In this document: piece after piece, positions 1 through 8,953 of the stretch
How the letters are laid out: the number at the start of each line of letters is the position of its first letter
How positions within the stretch are numbered: position 1 is the first letter of the stretch
Assembly: GCF_001552535.1 (NCBI RefSeq)
Contig: NZ_BCRJ01000044.1
Coordinates: 1-41,877 of the forward strand
Source of the DNA: Nocardioides jensenii JCM 1364 = NBRC 14755
Lineage (GTDB): Bacteria > Actinomycetota > Actinomycetes > Propionibacteriales > Nocardioidaceae
Reading direction: 5' to 3'
Length of the DNA stretch: 41,877 nucleotides
Position numbers and translations under genes: made by a program
The notes under the pieces: model-generated
The model's database searches: none
What the model saw: the letters and a program-made list of their open reading frames with translations, nothing else
What the model was told of the DNA's origin: nothing

Positions 1-146
1 AGTTCGTGACGTGGGGCCGGTATCGGTGCACATGTCGGTTCATGTGCGGGTTCTCCACAGTGCGTGCCGTTCGTGAGCTCGTACGTCGGTCGTCCTCCGC
101 AGGCTTGTGCCATCGACAACCGATCGAGAGACAAGGACACCGTGCG

Positions 147-647
147 ATGAACGAGACCATGATCACCTTCCAGGGCTGGGTCGGCAGTGAGGTCAACTGC
201 CGTGACGCGGGCGGCAGCCCGTTGGCCACATTCCGCGTGGCATCGACCCCGCGTCGGTTCAACCGTTCCCAGCAGAACTGGGTTGACGGCGAGACGAACT
301 GGTACACCGTCAATGCGTGGCGCACCCTCGCCCTCAACTGTGCCGAGTCCCTGGAGAGCGGCCAGGCCGTGGTCGTGTTCGGCCGGCTGAACGCACAGGT
401 CTGGCGTGATGACAACGGGGTCGACCGCCTCCACAACGTGGTGGAGGCGATCGCGGTCGGTCATGACTTCACCCGCGGTACCGCCCAGTTCCACAAGAGC
501 GAGCCCGGCTCTCGCGACGGCATCGATCCGCAGGTGCTCGCCGAGGCGAACGCAGCGATGGGCGTCGGTGGTCCCCAGGTGACGAGCAACGGTCAGACGC
601 TCGACGACCTGGTGGTCAAGGAGGACGCCGAGGCGCCGGCCGCCTGA
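147..647 (+). CDS. ssb: Single-stranded DNA-binding protein (OB fold), no acidic C-terminal tip
   Basis: A 166-residue protein with an SSB-type OB fold over about residues 1-110 (strands around MITFQGWVGSEV, ATFRVAST, NWYTVNAWR, VVVFGRLNAQVW). It should bind single-stranded DNA during replication, repair or recombination. The frame is open further upstream, but the ATG used here follows an AAGGACAC purine stretch and begins exactly where SSB homology begins. The C-terminal third is short and ends LDDLVVKEDAEAPAA. The usual DDDIPF-like acidic tip that recruits partner proteins is absent, so this is probably a secondary SSB like the short mycobacterial Rv2478c type rather than the replicative copy next to rpsF/rpsR. 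The family call is firm; the specialised role is inferred. Confidence 0.88.
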   Translation: MNETMITFQGWVGSEVNCRDAGGSPLATFRVASTPRRFNRSQQNWVDGETNWYTVNAWRTLALNCAESLESGQAVVVFGRLNAQVWRDDNGVDRLHNVVEAIAVGHDFTRGTAQFHKSEPGSRDGIDPQVLAEANAAMGVGGPQVTSNGQTLDDLVVKEDAEAPAA

Positions 648-653
648 TCGGCA

Positions 654-689
654 GCCGGCGCGCCGGCACGTGACCGGTGACCGCGGTCA
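654..689. terminator. Palindromes between convergent ssb and sigma-operon genes
   Basis: A perfect 14-nt palindrome (654-667) is followed by a 12-nt palindrome (678-689) that overlaps the stop codon of the minus-strand gene. They lie between two convergent 3' ends and could form short GC hairpins. There is no T tract, which is normal in this group. Terminator function is only a guess. Confidence 0.3.
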
Positions 690-1610
690 GGGCTGGTACG
701 ACGTCCAGACCGGGTTCTCGGCAATCGCCCGCAGCTGTGCCAGCGAGAGGGCCACGTCGGGAGACGTCGCCGTCGCACCGTCCGGCCACTTGTCGGACAG
801 GGTGTTGGCCACGTCGATCATCACCGTGCCGTCGTCCGGAGTGACCAGGGTGACCGACAGGTCACGCACCCCGTTGACCGTGGTGTCGAGGATGCGCCCG
901 ATCACCTGGCCGGCGTCGTCACGGATCACCGTGCAGTCCTTCGGGTTCGTGACCCCGGTCGGGTCGCAGTTGTAGCGGGCATCGCCTTCCGGCCCGGCCG
1001 CTTCGACCGGGTCGCCCTCCGAGGATTCGGCGTCGGGCTGCGACTCGCCGATCCACGACGGGCCGTTCGACTCCTCCCCACCGTCGACGGTGGAGGCGCC
1101 CGCAGGCTCGCCGCCTGAGAAGGCCAGGTTGACCTTGCCGGGGCCGTCCTCGGTGGTGAGTGTGGCGACCAGATAGCCCTCCATCTCGGCCTTCGCCTCG
1201 CCCGGTGCCCGGTCGGTGTTGATCAGCTCGGGATCGCTGAGCGTCACACCCCCGGGAAGAAGTGAGGTGAGTGTCTCGGCCATCTCGCTGGCGGGCATGC
1301 TCCACCAGCCGTCCTCGTCACCGCCCCGCGACTCCGTGGCACTCGGGTCGGTGGACGGATCAGCGGCAACGGCCGCGTCGGACGGTCGTTCGTCGACGCC
1401 GTCGCCCTGGCCGATCGCCATCGGCACCCCGATGGCGACGGTGGCGGCGACCGCGGCCACAGCCACGCCCGAAGCAAGCCTGCGGCGGGCGCGCAGGCGG
1501 CGTCCCCTCGAGCGGGCTCCGGCCTCCACCCCGGTGGGTGCAAGCACATCGTCCATCGAGGAGTGCAGCACCTCGCGCAACGCGTGTCCGTCAGTGTGTG
1601 GGTCCATCAT
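687..1610 (-). CDS. Single-pass membrane protein paired with SigE-family sigma factor (putative anti-sigma or sensor)
   Basis: A 307-residue protein. It has a short basic cytoplasmic N-terminus (ARSRGRRLRARRR, about residues 31-44), one transmembrane helix at about 46-69 (ASGVAVAAVAATVAIGVPMA), then an acidic extracytoplasmic region of about 235 residues with two cysteines (YNCDP and KDCTV). I do not recognise a catalytic domain. Its ATG overlaps the stop codon of the upstream sigma factor gene (ATGA, 4 nt), so the two are translationally coupled. Membrane proteins of this shape usually accompany SigE-type sigma genes in actinobacteria, so a role in holding or tuning the sigma factor is likely. 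No zinc anti-sigma HxxxCxxC motif is visible. Another ATG lies one codon further in. Confidence 0.72.
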   Translation of the reverse strand: MMDPHTDGHALREVLHSSMDDVLAPTGVEAGARSRGRRLRARRRLASGVAVAAVAATVAIGVPMAIGQGDGVDERPSDAAVAADPSTDPSATESRGGDEDGWWSMPASEMAETLTSLLPGGVTLSDPELINTDRAPGEAKAEMEGYLVATLTTEDGPGKVNLAFSGGEPAGASTVDGGEESNGPSWIGESQPDAESSEGDPVEAAGPEGDARYNCDPTGVTNPKDCTVIRDDAGQVIGRILDTTVNGVRDLSVTLVTPDDGTVMIDVANTLSDKWPDGATATSPDVALSLAQLRAIAENPVWTSYQP

Positions 1611-2125
1611 CGGCCTCCGTTCGGCGCTTCGGACAGGGATGGCTCGGTGAGCAAGGTGCGCAGGGAGCGGAGGGCGCGCAGGCTGCGGTTCTTCACTGCC
1701 GCCTCGCTGATCCCCAGCTGGTCCGCCGACTCACGCACGCTCAGGTCCTCCCAGTAGCGCAGCACCACCACGGCCCGGTCGAGACGACCCAGCGTCCCCA
1801 GCGCCTGCATCAACGCCAGCCGCCGGGCCGGGTCCTCGTCGGTGACCCTCCGTTCGGGCAGGTCGGCCATCGCCAGCTCGTGGCTGCTGCGCCGACGCCG
1901 TTCGGAGAGGAACGACTTGGTGATGATGCCGTGCACGTAGGCCACCGGGTCCTCGGCGCGAACCACGCGTGGCCAGGCGACGTACGCCTTGGCCAGTGCG
2001 GTCTGCAGCAGGTCCTCGGCGCTGTGCGGGGAAGTGGTGAGCAGGTAGGCGTGGCGGAAGAGCCGGTCAGATCTCGCCGCGACGAACTCGGTGTAGTCGC
2101 GGTCGAGCCCCCGTCGATTGCGCAC
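1607..2125 (-). CDS. SigE-family RNA polymerase sigma-70 factor (ECF type)
   Basis: A 172-residue ECF sigma factor that directs RNA polymerase to a dedicated promoter set. Region 2 covers about residues 8-75 (DYTEFVAARSDRLFRHAYLL, then SAEDLLQTALAKAYVAW). Region 4 covers about 105-155 and contains the helix-turn-helix LSVRESADQLGISEAAVKN. The start is GTG, preceded by AGGAGG seven nt upstream, a strong Shine-Dalgarno sequence in a window where many genes lack one. It is co-transcribed with the membrane protein downstream, with which it overlaps by 4 nt. The signal and regulon cannot be read from the sequence. The family call is confident because the region 2 and region 4 patterns match the actinobacterial SigE subfamily (about 170 aa). 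Confidence 0.88.
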   Translation of the reverse strand: MRNRRGLDRDYTEFVAARSDRLFRHAYLLTTSPHSAEDLLQTALAKAYVAWPRVVRAEDPVAYVHGIITKSFLSERRRRSSHELAMADLPERRVTDEDPARRLALMQALGTLGRLDRAVVVLRYWEDLSVRESADQLGISEAAVKNRSLRALRSLRTLLTEPSLSEAPNGGR

Positions 2126-2252
2126 GTCCGAGCCTCCTGTCCGTGCGGTCCCCCGTTGGGACCATCACTCATGAAGACGCCCTGGGCGACTCGATGGTCT
2201 CAAACGGGTTGTCGGGCCCGGCACCGGTTGGTGGGCGGGCCCCTCGGCACCG

Positions 2253-2258
2253 TAGGCT
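2253..2258 (+). promoter_or_regulatory. -10 box, leaderless start of ettA
   Basis: TAGGCT lies exactly 7 nt before the ATG, so transcription would begin at or next to the A of the start codon. No Shine-Dalgarno sequence is present. Confidence 0.6.
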
Positions 2259-2265
2259 CGCGCCC

Positions 2266-3948
<1,683 letters not shown>

Positions 3949-3968
3949 GCACCCGGCAGCCGCCACGG

Positions 3969-4000
3969 GCCGCCGTGCGCGCTTCTGCTCGTACGGCGGC
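3969..4000. terminator. Weak hairpin between convergent ettA and marR
   Basis: Arms GCCGCCGT (3969-3976) and ACGGCGGC (3993-4000) give an 8-bp GC stem with a 16-nt loop in the 145-bp gap between two convergent genes. I see nothing else in the gap. The call is weak because of the large loop and lack of a T tract. Confidence 0.25.
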
Positions 4001-4093
4001 ACCTGTGCGGTGCAGTCGACGCTTGCGCGGTGTCCTGCCACGGGTGGAGCGACCGTGGCCCGCGTTGCACCGGCCAGGGGTGGGGCCGGGAGC

Positions 4094-4612
4094 TCAGCTG
4101 CCGGGGGTGCGCAGGTCGGCCTCGGGGTGGGCCTGGGCCAGCTGGTCGACGACGGCGTCGAAGACGCGGCCCATCGCCGCGAAGTCGGCCGGCTCGGTGA
4201 GGTCGACCAGGTGGGCCCGGACCCCGGCAACGTGCACCGGGGCGGCCTTCACCAGCAGGGCATAGCCCGCGTCGGTGAGGTGGGCGAAGATGCCCCGGCC
4301 ATCGTCCTGTGCCTCGCTGCGTGAGACCCAACCGGCCGCCTGCATGCGCTTGATGGTGTGGGTGATCCGGCTCCGGCTGAAGCGCATCGCGTCGGCCAGT
4401 GCGGACATGCGCAGGGAGTGGTCCTCGCGCTCGGAGAGGCGGACCAGCACCTCGTACTCGTTCAGCCCGATGTTGAACTCCTCGCGGAGCTCGTCGTCGA
4501 GGCGGTCGGTGAGGAGGGTGGTGGCCACCATGTATGCACGCCACGCACGTTGTTGGTCAGGTTCGAGCCAACGAGTCTCCGCGGCGGCAGCTTCCGAGTT
4601 GCTGTCCGTCAT
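4094..4612 (-). CDS. MarR-family transcriptional regulator
   Basis: A 172-residue winged helix-turn-helix regulator. N-terminal dimerisation helices cover about residues 18-50 (WRAYMVATTLLTDRLDDELRE). The recognition region is MSALADAMRFSRSRITHTIKRM at about 68-90, and the wing is AQDDGRGIFAHLTDAGY. MarR proteins usually bind DNA as dimers and release it on binding phenolic or lipophilic ligands or on oxidation; no cysteine is present here, so thiol sensing is unlikely. It stands alone between ettA and the thiolase gene and runs in the same direction as the thiolase, but a strong terminator separates the two. The ATG sits 7 nt after TAGACT, so it probably starts its own leaderless mRNA. Target genes are unknown. 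Confidence 0.87.
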   Translation of the reverse strand: MTDSNSEAAAAETRWLEPDQQRAWRAYMVATTLLTDRLDDELREEFNIGLNEYEVLVRLSEREDHSLRMSALADAMRFSRSRITHTIKRMQAAGWVSRSEAQDDGRGIFAHLTDAGYALLVKAAPVHVAGVRAHLVDLTEPADFAAMGRVFDAVVDQLAQAHPEADLRTPGS

Positions 4613-4619
4613 GCGGGGC

Positions 4620-4625
4620 AGTCTA
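4620..4625 (-). promoter_or_regulatory. -10 box, leaderless start of marR gene
   Basis: On the minus strand TAGACT is followed by 7 nt and the ATG. No Shine-Dalgarno sequence is seen. Confidence 0.6.
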
Positions 4626-4650
4626 GACGTGCTCGGCCGGGTGAGCGCAC

Positions 4651-4687
4651 ACAGCGGCCCCGGGACACCGTGTCCCGGGGCCGCTGT
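4651..4687 (-). terminator. Strong terminator hairpin after thiolase gene
   Basis: A perfect 17-bp GC-rich stem (4651-4667 with 4671-4687) closed by a 3-nt loop. It lies 31 nt past the thiolase stop and upstream of the marR promoter, so it should end the thiolase transcript before the marR gene. There is no T tract, as is usual in this group. Confidence 0.75.
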
Positions 4688-4718
4688 CGTGGCGGAAGGT
4701 GCCGCGTGGAGCGTGGGC

Positions 4719-5945
4719 TCAGACGCGCTCGAGGATCAGCGCCATGCCCTGACCGCCGCCGACACACATGGTGATCAGGCCGGTGGACTTGTCGTGCCAG
4801 TCCAGGGAGTTGATCATCGTGTTCTGCAGACGGGCACCGGTCATGCCGAACGGGTGGCCGACCGCGATCGCGCCGCCGTTGACGTTGAGCCGGTCGATGT
4901 CGATGCCGAGGTCCTGGTAGGACGGCACCACCTGGGCCGCGAACGCCTCGTTGATCTCGACCAGGTCGATGTCGCCGATGCTCATGTTGGCGTTTGCCAG
5001 GGCGCGCTTGGTGGCCTCGACCGGGCCGAGGCCCATGATCTCGGGGGAGAGGCCCGAGACGCCGGTCGACACGATGCGCGCCAGCGGCGTGAGGCCGAGC
5101 TCGGCGGCCTTCGTGTCGGACATGATCACCACAGCCGCAGCGCCGTCGTTGAGGGCGCAGCAGTTGCCCGCGGTGACCAGGCCGTCGGGGCGGAAGACCG
5201 GCTGCAGCTGCGAGATCGCGTCGTACGTGACACCGGCGCGGGGACCGTCGTCGGTGCTGACGACGGTGCCGTCGGGCGTGGTGACCGGGGTGATCTCTCG
5301 GGCCCAGAAGCCGTCGGCGATCGCCTTCTCGGCCAGGTTCTGCGAGCGGACGCCGAACTCGTCGAGCTCCTGGCGGGAGAGACCGCGCAGGCGGGCGACG
5401 TTCTCCGCGGTCTGTCCCATCGCGATGTAGGCGTCGGGGAGCACACCGTCCTCGCGCGGGTCGTGCCAGTCCGGGGTGGTGGCGCCGTCGCCCTTGGCGT
5501 TGGTGTCGGTGCGTGCGGTGGCGTCGTCGAAGAGCGGGTTGCGGGTGTTCGGGATGTGGTCGGAGGTGCCGTTCTTGAACCGTGACACCGTCTCGACACC
5601 GGCCGAGATGAACACGTCACCCTCGCCGGCCTTGATCGCGTGGAAGGCCATCCGGCTGGTCTGCACCGACGAGGCGCAGTAGCGGGTGATGGTGGCGCCG
5701 GGAACCTGGTCCATGTCGTTGAGCACGTTGACGATGCGCCCCATGTTGTTGCCCATCTCGCCGCCGGGCAGACCGCACCCGAGGTAGAGGTCGTCGACGG
5801 TGTTGCGGTCGAGCGCGGGGATCTTGTCGAGCGCCGTCCTGACGATCATGGCGGCCAGGTCGTCGGGACGGAAGTCCTTGAGCGAGCCCTTGTTGGCTCG
5901 CCCGATGGGGGTGCGAGCAACGGAAACGATGACTGCCTCGGGCAT
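4719..5945 (-). CDS. Acetyl-CoA C-acetyltransferase (thiolase)
   Basis: A 408-residue thiolase that condenses two acetyl-CoA or, in beta-oxidation, cleaves 3-ketoacyl-CoA with CoA. The acyl-accepting cysteine is C90 in TRYCASSVQ. The C-terminal half carries NEAFAAQ, NVNGGAIAVGHPFGMTGAR (the catalytic histidine) and CVGGGQGMALILERV (the second catalytic cysteine). Length is typical for the family. The frame runs far upstream, but the ATG chosen follows GGAGAAAC (Shine-Dalgarno) and begins the standard MPEAVIVSVARTPIG start. Its gene is divergent from an acyl-CoA thioesterase gene, which supports a fatty-acyl-CoA role. The biosynthetic or degradative direction cannot be decided from sequence. 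Confidence 0.92.
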   Translation of the reverse strand: MPEAVIVSVARTPIGRANKGSLKDFRPDDLAAMIVRTALDKIPALDRNTVDDLYLGCGLPGGEMGNNMGRIVNVLNDMDQVPGATITRYCASSVQTSRMAFHAIKAGEGDVFISAGVETVSRFKNGTSDHIPNTRNPLFDDATARTDTNAKGDGATTPDWHDPREDGVLPDAYIAMGQTAENVARLRGLSRQELDEFGVRSQNLAEKAIADGFWAREITPVTTPDGTVVSTDDGPRAGVTYDAISQLQPVFRPDGLVTAGNCCALNDGAAAVVIMSDTKAAELGLTPLARIVSTGVSGLSPEIMGLGPVEATKRALANANMSIGDIDLVEINEAFAAQVVPSYQDLGIDIDRLNVNGGAIAVGHPFGMTGARLQNTMINSLDWHDKSTGLITMCVGGGQGMALILERV

Positions 5946-6068
5946 GTTTCTCCGATCAGGGGTGGAAAGAAGGGGTCGTGCGACTCCGGCCAGACTAATC
6001 CGGGGTACGGACTGTCCGGGAGCAGGTCCCATCAACCGGGTCCGACCGTGCTCTGGGAGACTGACGTC

Positions 6069-6938
6069 GTGCGCCACGTCTACGAGTGCCCCGTCCGCTG
6101 GGCCGACCTCGACCTGCTCGGACACGTCAACAACGTGACGTACGTCGACTACCTCCAGGAGGCGAGGATCGACATGCTGTTGACCCACGCCCCCGACAGT
6201 CGGGCCAACGACCTGGCCGAGGGCGTGGTCGTGGTCAGTCACGACGTGAAGTACGCCCGACCCCTCACCTTCCGCACCGAGCCGGTGAAGATCGACAGCT
6301 GGGTCAGCGAGATCAAGGCAGCCACGTTCACGATGGCCTACGAGGTCTACGACGAGACACCCGAGGGGCGGGTCGTCTACCTGCAGGCCACCTCGGTGCT
6401 GACCCCGTTCGTCTTCGCCGAGGAGCGGCCGCGTCGCATCTCGGCCGACGAGCGCGCGATCCTCACCCGGTTCCTCGGCGAGAGCCCGCTGGCCCCCACC
6501 TCGGTGGCGACTCCGGCACGGCACACCGAGACCGGCCACTATTCGCTGCAGGTGCGCTTCTCCGACGTCGACGTCTACGGGCACGTGAACAACGTGAAGT
6601 ACTTCGAGTTCTTCCAGGAGGCCCGCATCGCCTACATGACGCGGATCTGGGCGGGCGTCAGTGAGAGCACCAGCACGGTACCGATGGTGCTGGCCCAGAT
6701 GAGTGTCACCTACCGGACGCCGATCCTCTTCCGCCCCGAGGCGTACGACGTCCGTTCGTGGATCTCCCACGTGGGCAACTCGTCGTTCGTGGTCGAGTCG
6801 GAGATCCTCGACGGAGAGCAGGTGCTGAGCCGGGCCCACGTGGTGATGGTGACCTTCGACCCCGAGACGCAGACGGCGGCCCGTGCCCCCGAGGCCTACC
6901 GCGAGGTGCTCACGCGCGAGCTCACTCGAACGAGTTGA
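6069..6938 (+). CDS. Acyl-CoA thioesterase with two tandem hot-dog domains
   Basis: A 289-residue cytoplasmic protein made of two 4HBT-type hot-dog repeats. Repeat 1 starts VRWADLDLLGHVNNVTYVDY and repeat 2 starts VRFSDVDVYGHVNNVKYFEF at about residue 158. Each carries the D-x-x-GHVNN motif of the acyl-CoA thioesterase catalytic site, so both halves look active. It should release free fatty acids from acyl-CoA. The GTG start is 6 nt after GAGACT, a weaker match to the leaderless pattern, and there is also GGGAG ten nt upstream. The gene is divergent from the thiolase gene. Its 3' end overlaps that of the opposite-strand haemoglobin gene by 17 bp. Confidence 0.86.
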   Translation: MRHVYECPVRWADLDLLGHVNNVTYVDYLQEARIDMLLTHAPDSRANDLAEGVVVVSHDVKYARPLTFRTEPVKIDSWVSEIKAATFTMAYEVYDETPEGRVVYLQATSVLTPFVFAEERPRRISADERAILTRFLGESPLAPTSVATPARHTETGHYSLQVRFSDVDVYGHVNNVKYFEFFQEARIAYMTRIWAGVSESTSTVPMVLAQMSVTYRTPILFRPEAYDVRSWISHVGNSSFVVESEILDGEQVLSRAHVVMVTFDPETQTAARAPEAYREVLTRELTRTS

Positions 6939-7308
6939 CCATGAACTGGGCGGCGTGGGTCACGTAGTCCCAGAAGCGCTGGTCCTGCTCGGGCGTCAGC
7001 TCAACGGAGTCGAGACCCTCCCGGAAGTGCACCAGCCAGCGCTCCGCAGCCGCCGGTGTCACCTCGTACGGCGCGTGGCGCATCCGCAGACGCGGGTGGC
7101 CGCGGTTGTCGGAGTAGGTCGTGGGGCCGCCCCAGTACTGGACGAGGAACAAGGTGAACCGCTCGGCGGCGGGGCCGAGGTCCTCCTCGGGGTACATCGG
7201 CCTCAGCAGCGGGTCGGTGGCGACGCCTTCGTAGAAGCGGTTGACGATGCGGCGGAAGGTCTCGAACCCGCCGATCTCGTCGTAGAACGTCACGTCGTCA
7301 CTGCCCAT
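6922..7308 (-). CDS. glbO: Group II truncated haemoglobin (trHbO)
   Basis: A 128-residue truncated globin of group II. Haem-site residues that can be seen: proximal histidine H78 in RLRMRHAPY, CD1 tyrosine Y39 (PMYPEEDLG), B10 tyrosine Y26 (NRFYEG) and G8 tryptophan W91 (ERWLVHF), the hallmark set of trHbO. Known members bind oxygen tightly and have been linked to membrane-associated oxygen or NO/peroxide chemistry. The ATG at 7308 is preferred to one three codons upstream because it lies 7 nt after a CACAAT -10 box. The gene is divergent from the osmC peroxiredoxin gene, a plausible redox pairing, and convergent with the thioesterase gene, whose stop codon lies inside it. Confidence 0.92.
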   Translation of the reverse strand: MGSDDVTFYDEIGGFETFRRIVNRFYEGVATDPLLRPMYPEEDLGPAAERFTLFLVQYWGGPTTYSDNRGHPRLRMRHAPYEVTPAAAERWLVHFREGLDSVELTPEQDQRFWDYVTHAAQFMVNSFE

Positions 7309-7315
7309 GGCCCCC

Positions 7316-7321
7316 ATTGTG
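7316..7321 (-). promoter_or_regulatory. -10 box, leaderless start of glbO
   Basis: CACAAT on the minus strand, followed by 7 nt and the ATG. This decides between two in-frame ATGs. Confidence 0.5.
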
Positions 7322-7423
7322 GCCGGGCCTCCCGAACCGGGTGCTACCCGGGGTTGCGGCTGCCGTGGAAGACTCGAGGCGTCCCGCCGGAACCGGCACC
7401 CCCACATCGCACGGAGGAGCACC

Positions 7424-7849
7424 ATGGCAACGACCCGCACCGCCAGCACCCGCTGGGAAGGCACCTTGTTCGAGGGCTCCGGCAAGGTCACCCTCAACTC
7501 CAGCGGCATCGGCACCTACGACGTGTCCTGGCCGGCCCGCGCCGAGGAGCCGGGCGGCAAGACCAGCCCCGAGGAGCTCATCGCCGCCGCGCACTCGGCC
7601 TGCTTCTCGATGGCCTTCTCCAACGGCCTGGCCAAGGCCGGCACCCCGGCGACGACGCTGGACACGAAGGCCGACGTCGAGTTCACGCCCGGCACGGGAA
7701 TCACCGGCATCCACCTGACCGTGGTCGGCGTTGTCGAGGGCATCGACGAGGCGGCCTTCGTCGCGGCCGCCGAGGAGGCCAAGGCCGGTTGCCCGGTCAG
7801 TCAGGCGCTCTCCGGAACGACGATCACGCTGAGCGCCTCACTCGGCTGA
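7424..7849 (+). CDS. OsmC-family peroxiredoxin (organic hydroperoxide reductase)
   Basis: A 141-residue OsmC/Ohr-type protein that reduces organic hydroperoxides with a pair of cysteines. These are C60 in AAHSACFSMA and C123 in AGCPVSQAL, at the positions expected for the peroxidatic and resolving thiols. It begins TRTASTRWEGTLFEGSGKV, which matches OsmC more than Ohr. Unlike most neighbours it has a near-perfect Shine-Dalgarno sequence (GGAGGAGC) just before the ATG, so it is translated from a leadered mRNA. Its stop codon lies inside the end of the opposite-strand mscS gene (12-bp overlap). Confidence 0.92.
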   Translation: MATTRTASTRWEGTLFEGSGKVTLNSSGIGTYDVSWPARAEEPGGKTSPEELIAAAHSACFSMAFSNGLAKAGTPATTLDTKADVEFTPGTGITGIHLTVVGVVEGIDEAAFVAAAEEAKAGCPVSQALSGTTITLSASLG

Positions 7850-8893
7850 CGTGCTGTCGACTCCCGGGGTGGGTGCCATCGAGCCCGTCGGTGACGTGGC
7901 CCCGCCCTGGTGGGCGGGATCACGCACGACCCACTCGGGGTAGGGCACCTCGATGCCCTCGAAGTCGAAGCGTGACTTGATCCGCTGACGCAGCTCACGT
8001 CCGACCGCCCACTGCTCCTGCGGTGCGGTCTTCAGGGCGACCCGGATCAGCACGCCGTTGGCGCCGACCTCCTGGACGCCCCACACCTCGGGCTCCTCGA
8101 TGACGATGCCGCGGAACTCGTCGTCCTGCCACAGGTCGTGGGCCACGTCGACCAGCACGCGGCGTACGTGCGCGAGGTCCTCGTGGTAGGCCACGGCCAC
8201 GTCGAGCACGGTCCGTGCCCAGTTCTGGCTCATGTTGCCGACCCGCAGGATCTCGCCGTTGCGGACGTACCAGACGGTGCCGTTGACGTCGCGCAGCCGG
8301 GTCACCCGCAGGCCCACCGCCTCGACCGTTCCGGTCGCCTCGCCGACGTCGATCGAGTCGCCCACGCCGTACTGGTCCTCGAAGATCATGAAGATCCCGG
8401 ACAGGAAGTCACGGACCAGGGCCTGGGCGCCGAACCCGAGTGCGACACCGAGGATCCCGGCGCTGGCGATCAGTGGTGCCACGTCGTAGCCGAGCTCGGA
8501 GATCGTCATGATCAGCACGACCGTGAAGATGACCCCGGTGACCACGCTCTTCAGGAGCGAGCCCATGGTCTGCGCGCGTTGCAGTCTGCGCGTGGCGGCC
8601 TCGCTCGGCGTGATGCCGAAGCGGGAGCCGACCGAGCGACCACCGAGGGTGATGTTGGTGACCCGCCCGGTCATCGTGCCGTCCGGGGTCTGGCGCACGA
8701 TCCGGTCGATCACCCGGTGGATCAGCCATCGCGCGACGATCGCGATCAGGATCAGTCCGACGATCGCGAGAGGCTTGCCGATCACCCACTCCGCGAGGTC
8801 GGCGGCGGTCTCGTTTCCGGTCAGCTTCCACACCAGGCGGCAGGAGACGGCTCCGTTCTCACCGCACTGGTCGTACTGGTCGAGTGCTGGCAT
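7838..8893 (-). CDS. Small-conductance mechanosensitive ion channel (MscS family)
   Basis: A 351-residue inner-membrane channel that opens on membrane tension to release solutes during osmotic downshock. Three helices are visible: about residues 39-60 (AIVGLILIAIVARWLIHRVI), about 110-132 (SVVTGVIFTVVLIMTISELG), and the pore helix LIASAGILGVALGFGAQALV followed by DFLSGIFMIFEDQYGVGDSI, the standard MscS pore and beta-domain junction. The soluble C-terminal domain follows, ending in a polar tail. Length fits compact three-helix MscS proteins. The ATG at 8893 is preferred to an upstream in-frame ATG because TAGCCT lies exactly 7 nt before it. Confidence 0.9.
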   Translation of the reverse strand: MPALDQYDQCGENGAVSCRLVWKLTGNETAADLAEWVIGKPLAIVGLILIAIVARWLIHRVIDRIVRQTPDGTMTGRVTNITLGGRSVGSRFGITPSEAATRRLQRAQTMGSLLKSVVTGVIFTVVLIMTISELGYDVAPLIASAGILGVALGFGAQALVRDFLSGIFMIFEDQYGVGDSIDVGEATGTVEAVGLRVTRLRDVNGTVWYVRNGEILRVGNMSQNWARTVLDVAVAYHEDLAHVRRVLVDVAHDLWQDDEFRGIVIEEPEVWGVQEVGANGVLIRVALKTAPQEQWAVGRELRQRIKSRFDFEGIEVPYPEWVVRDPAHQGGATSPTGSMAPTPGVDSTSAE

Positions 8894-8900
8894 GTGACGG

Positions 8901-8906
8901 AGGCTA
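8901..8906 (-). promoter_or_regulatory. -10 box, leaderless start of mscS-family gene
   Basis: TAGCCT on the minus strand, 7 nt before the ATG. The divergent -10 box of the next gene is only 35 bp away, so the two promoters share upstream DNA. Confidence 0.6.
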
Positions 8907-8941
8907 CGGGCACCGTGGCAACAGGCAAAACTCCGAGCCGA

Positions 8942-8947
8942 TAGCAT
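8942..8947 (+). promoter_or_regulatory. -10 box before the small membrane protein gene
   Basis: TAGCAT lies 6 nt before the GTG. The intervening GGAGGT looks like a Shine-Dalgarno sequence but is too close to the GTG to serve it, so a leaderless start is more likely. Confidence 0.5.
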
Positions 8948-8953
8948 GGAGGT

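Noticed and set aside
4719..6839. Extended thiolase frame to 6839
   Set aside because: The extension is antisense to the thioesterase gene. The thiolase start at 5945 has a Shine-Dalgarno sequence and the standard N-terminus.
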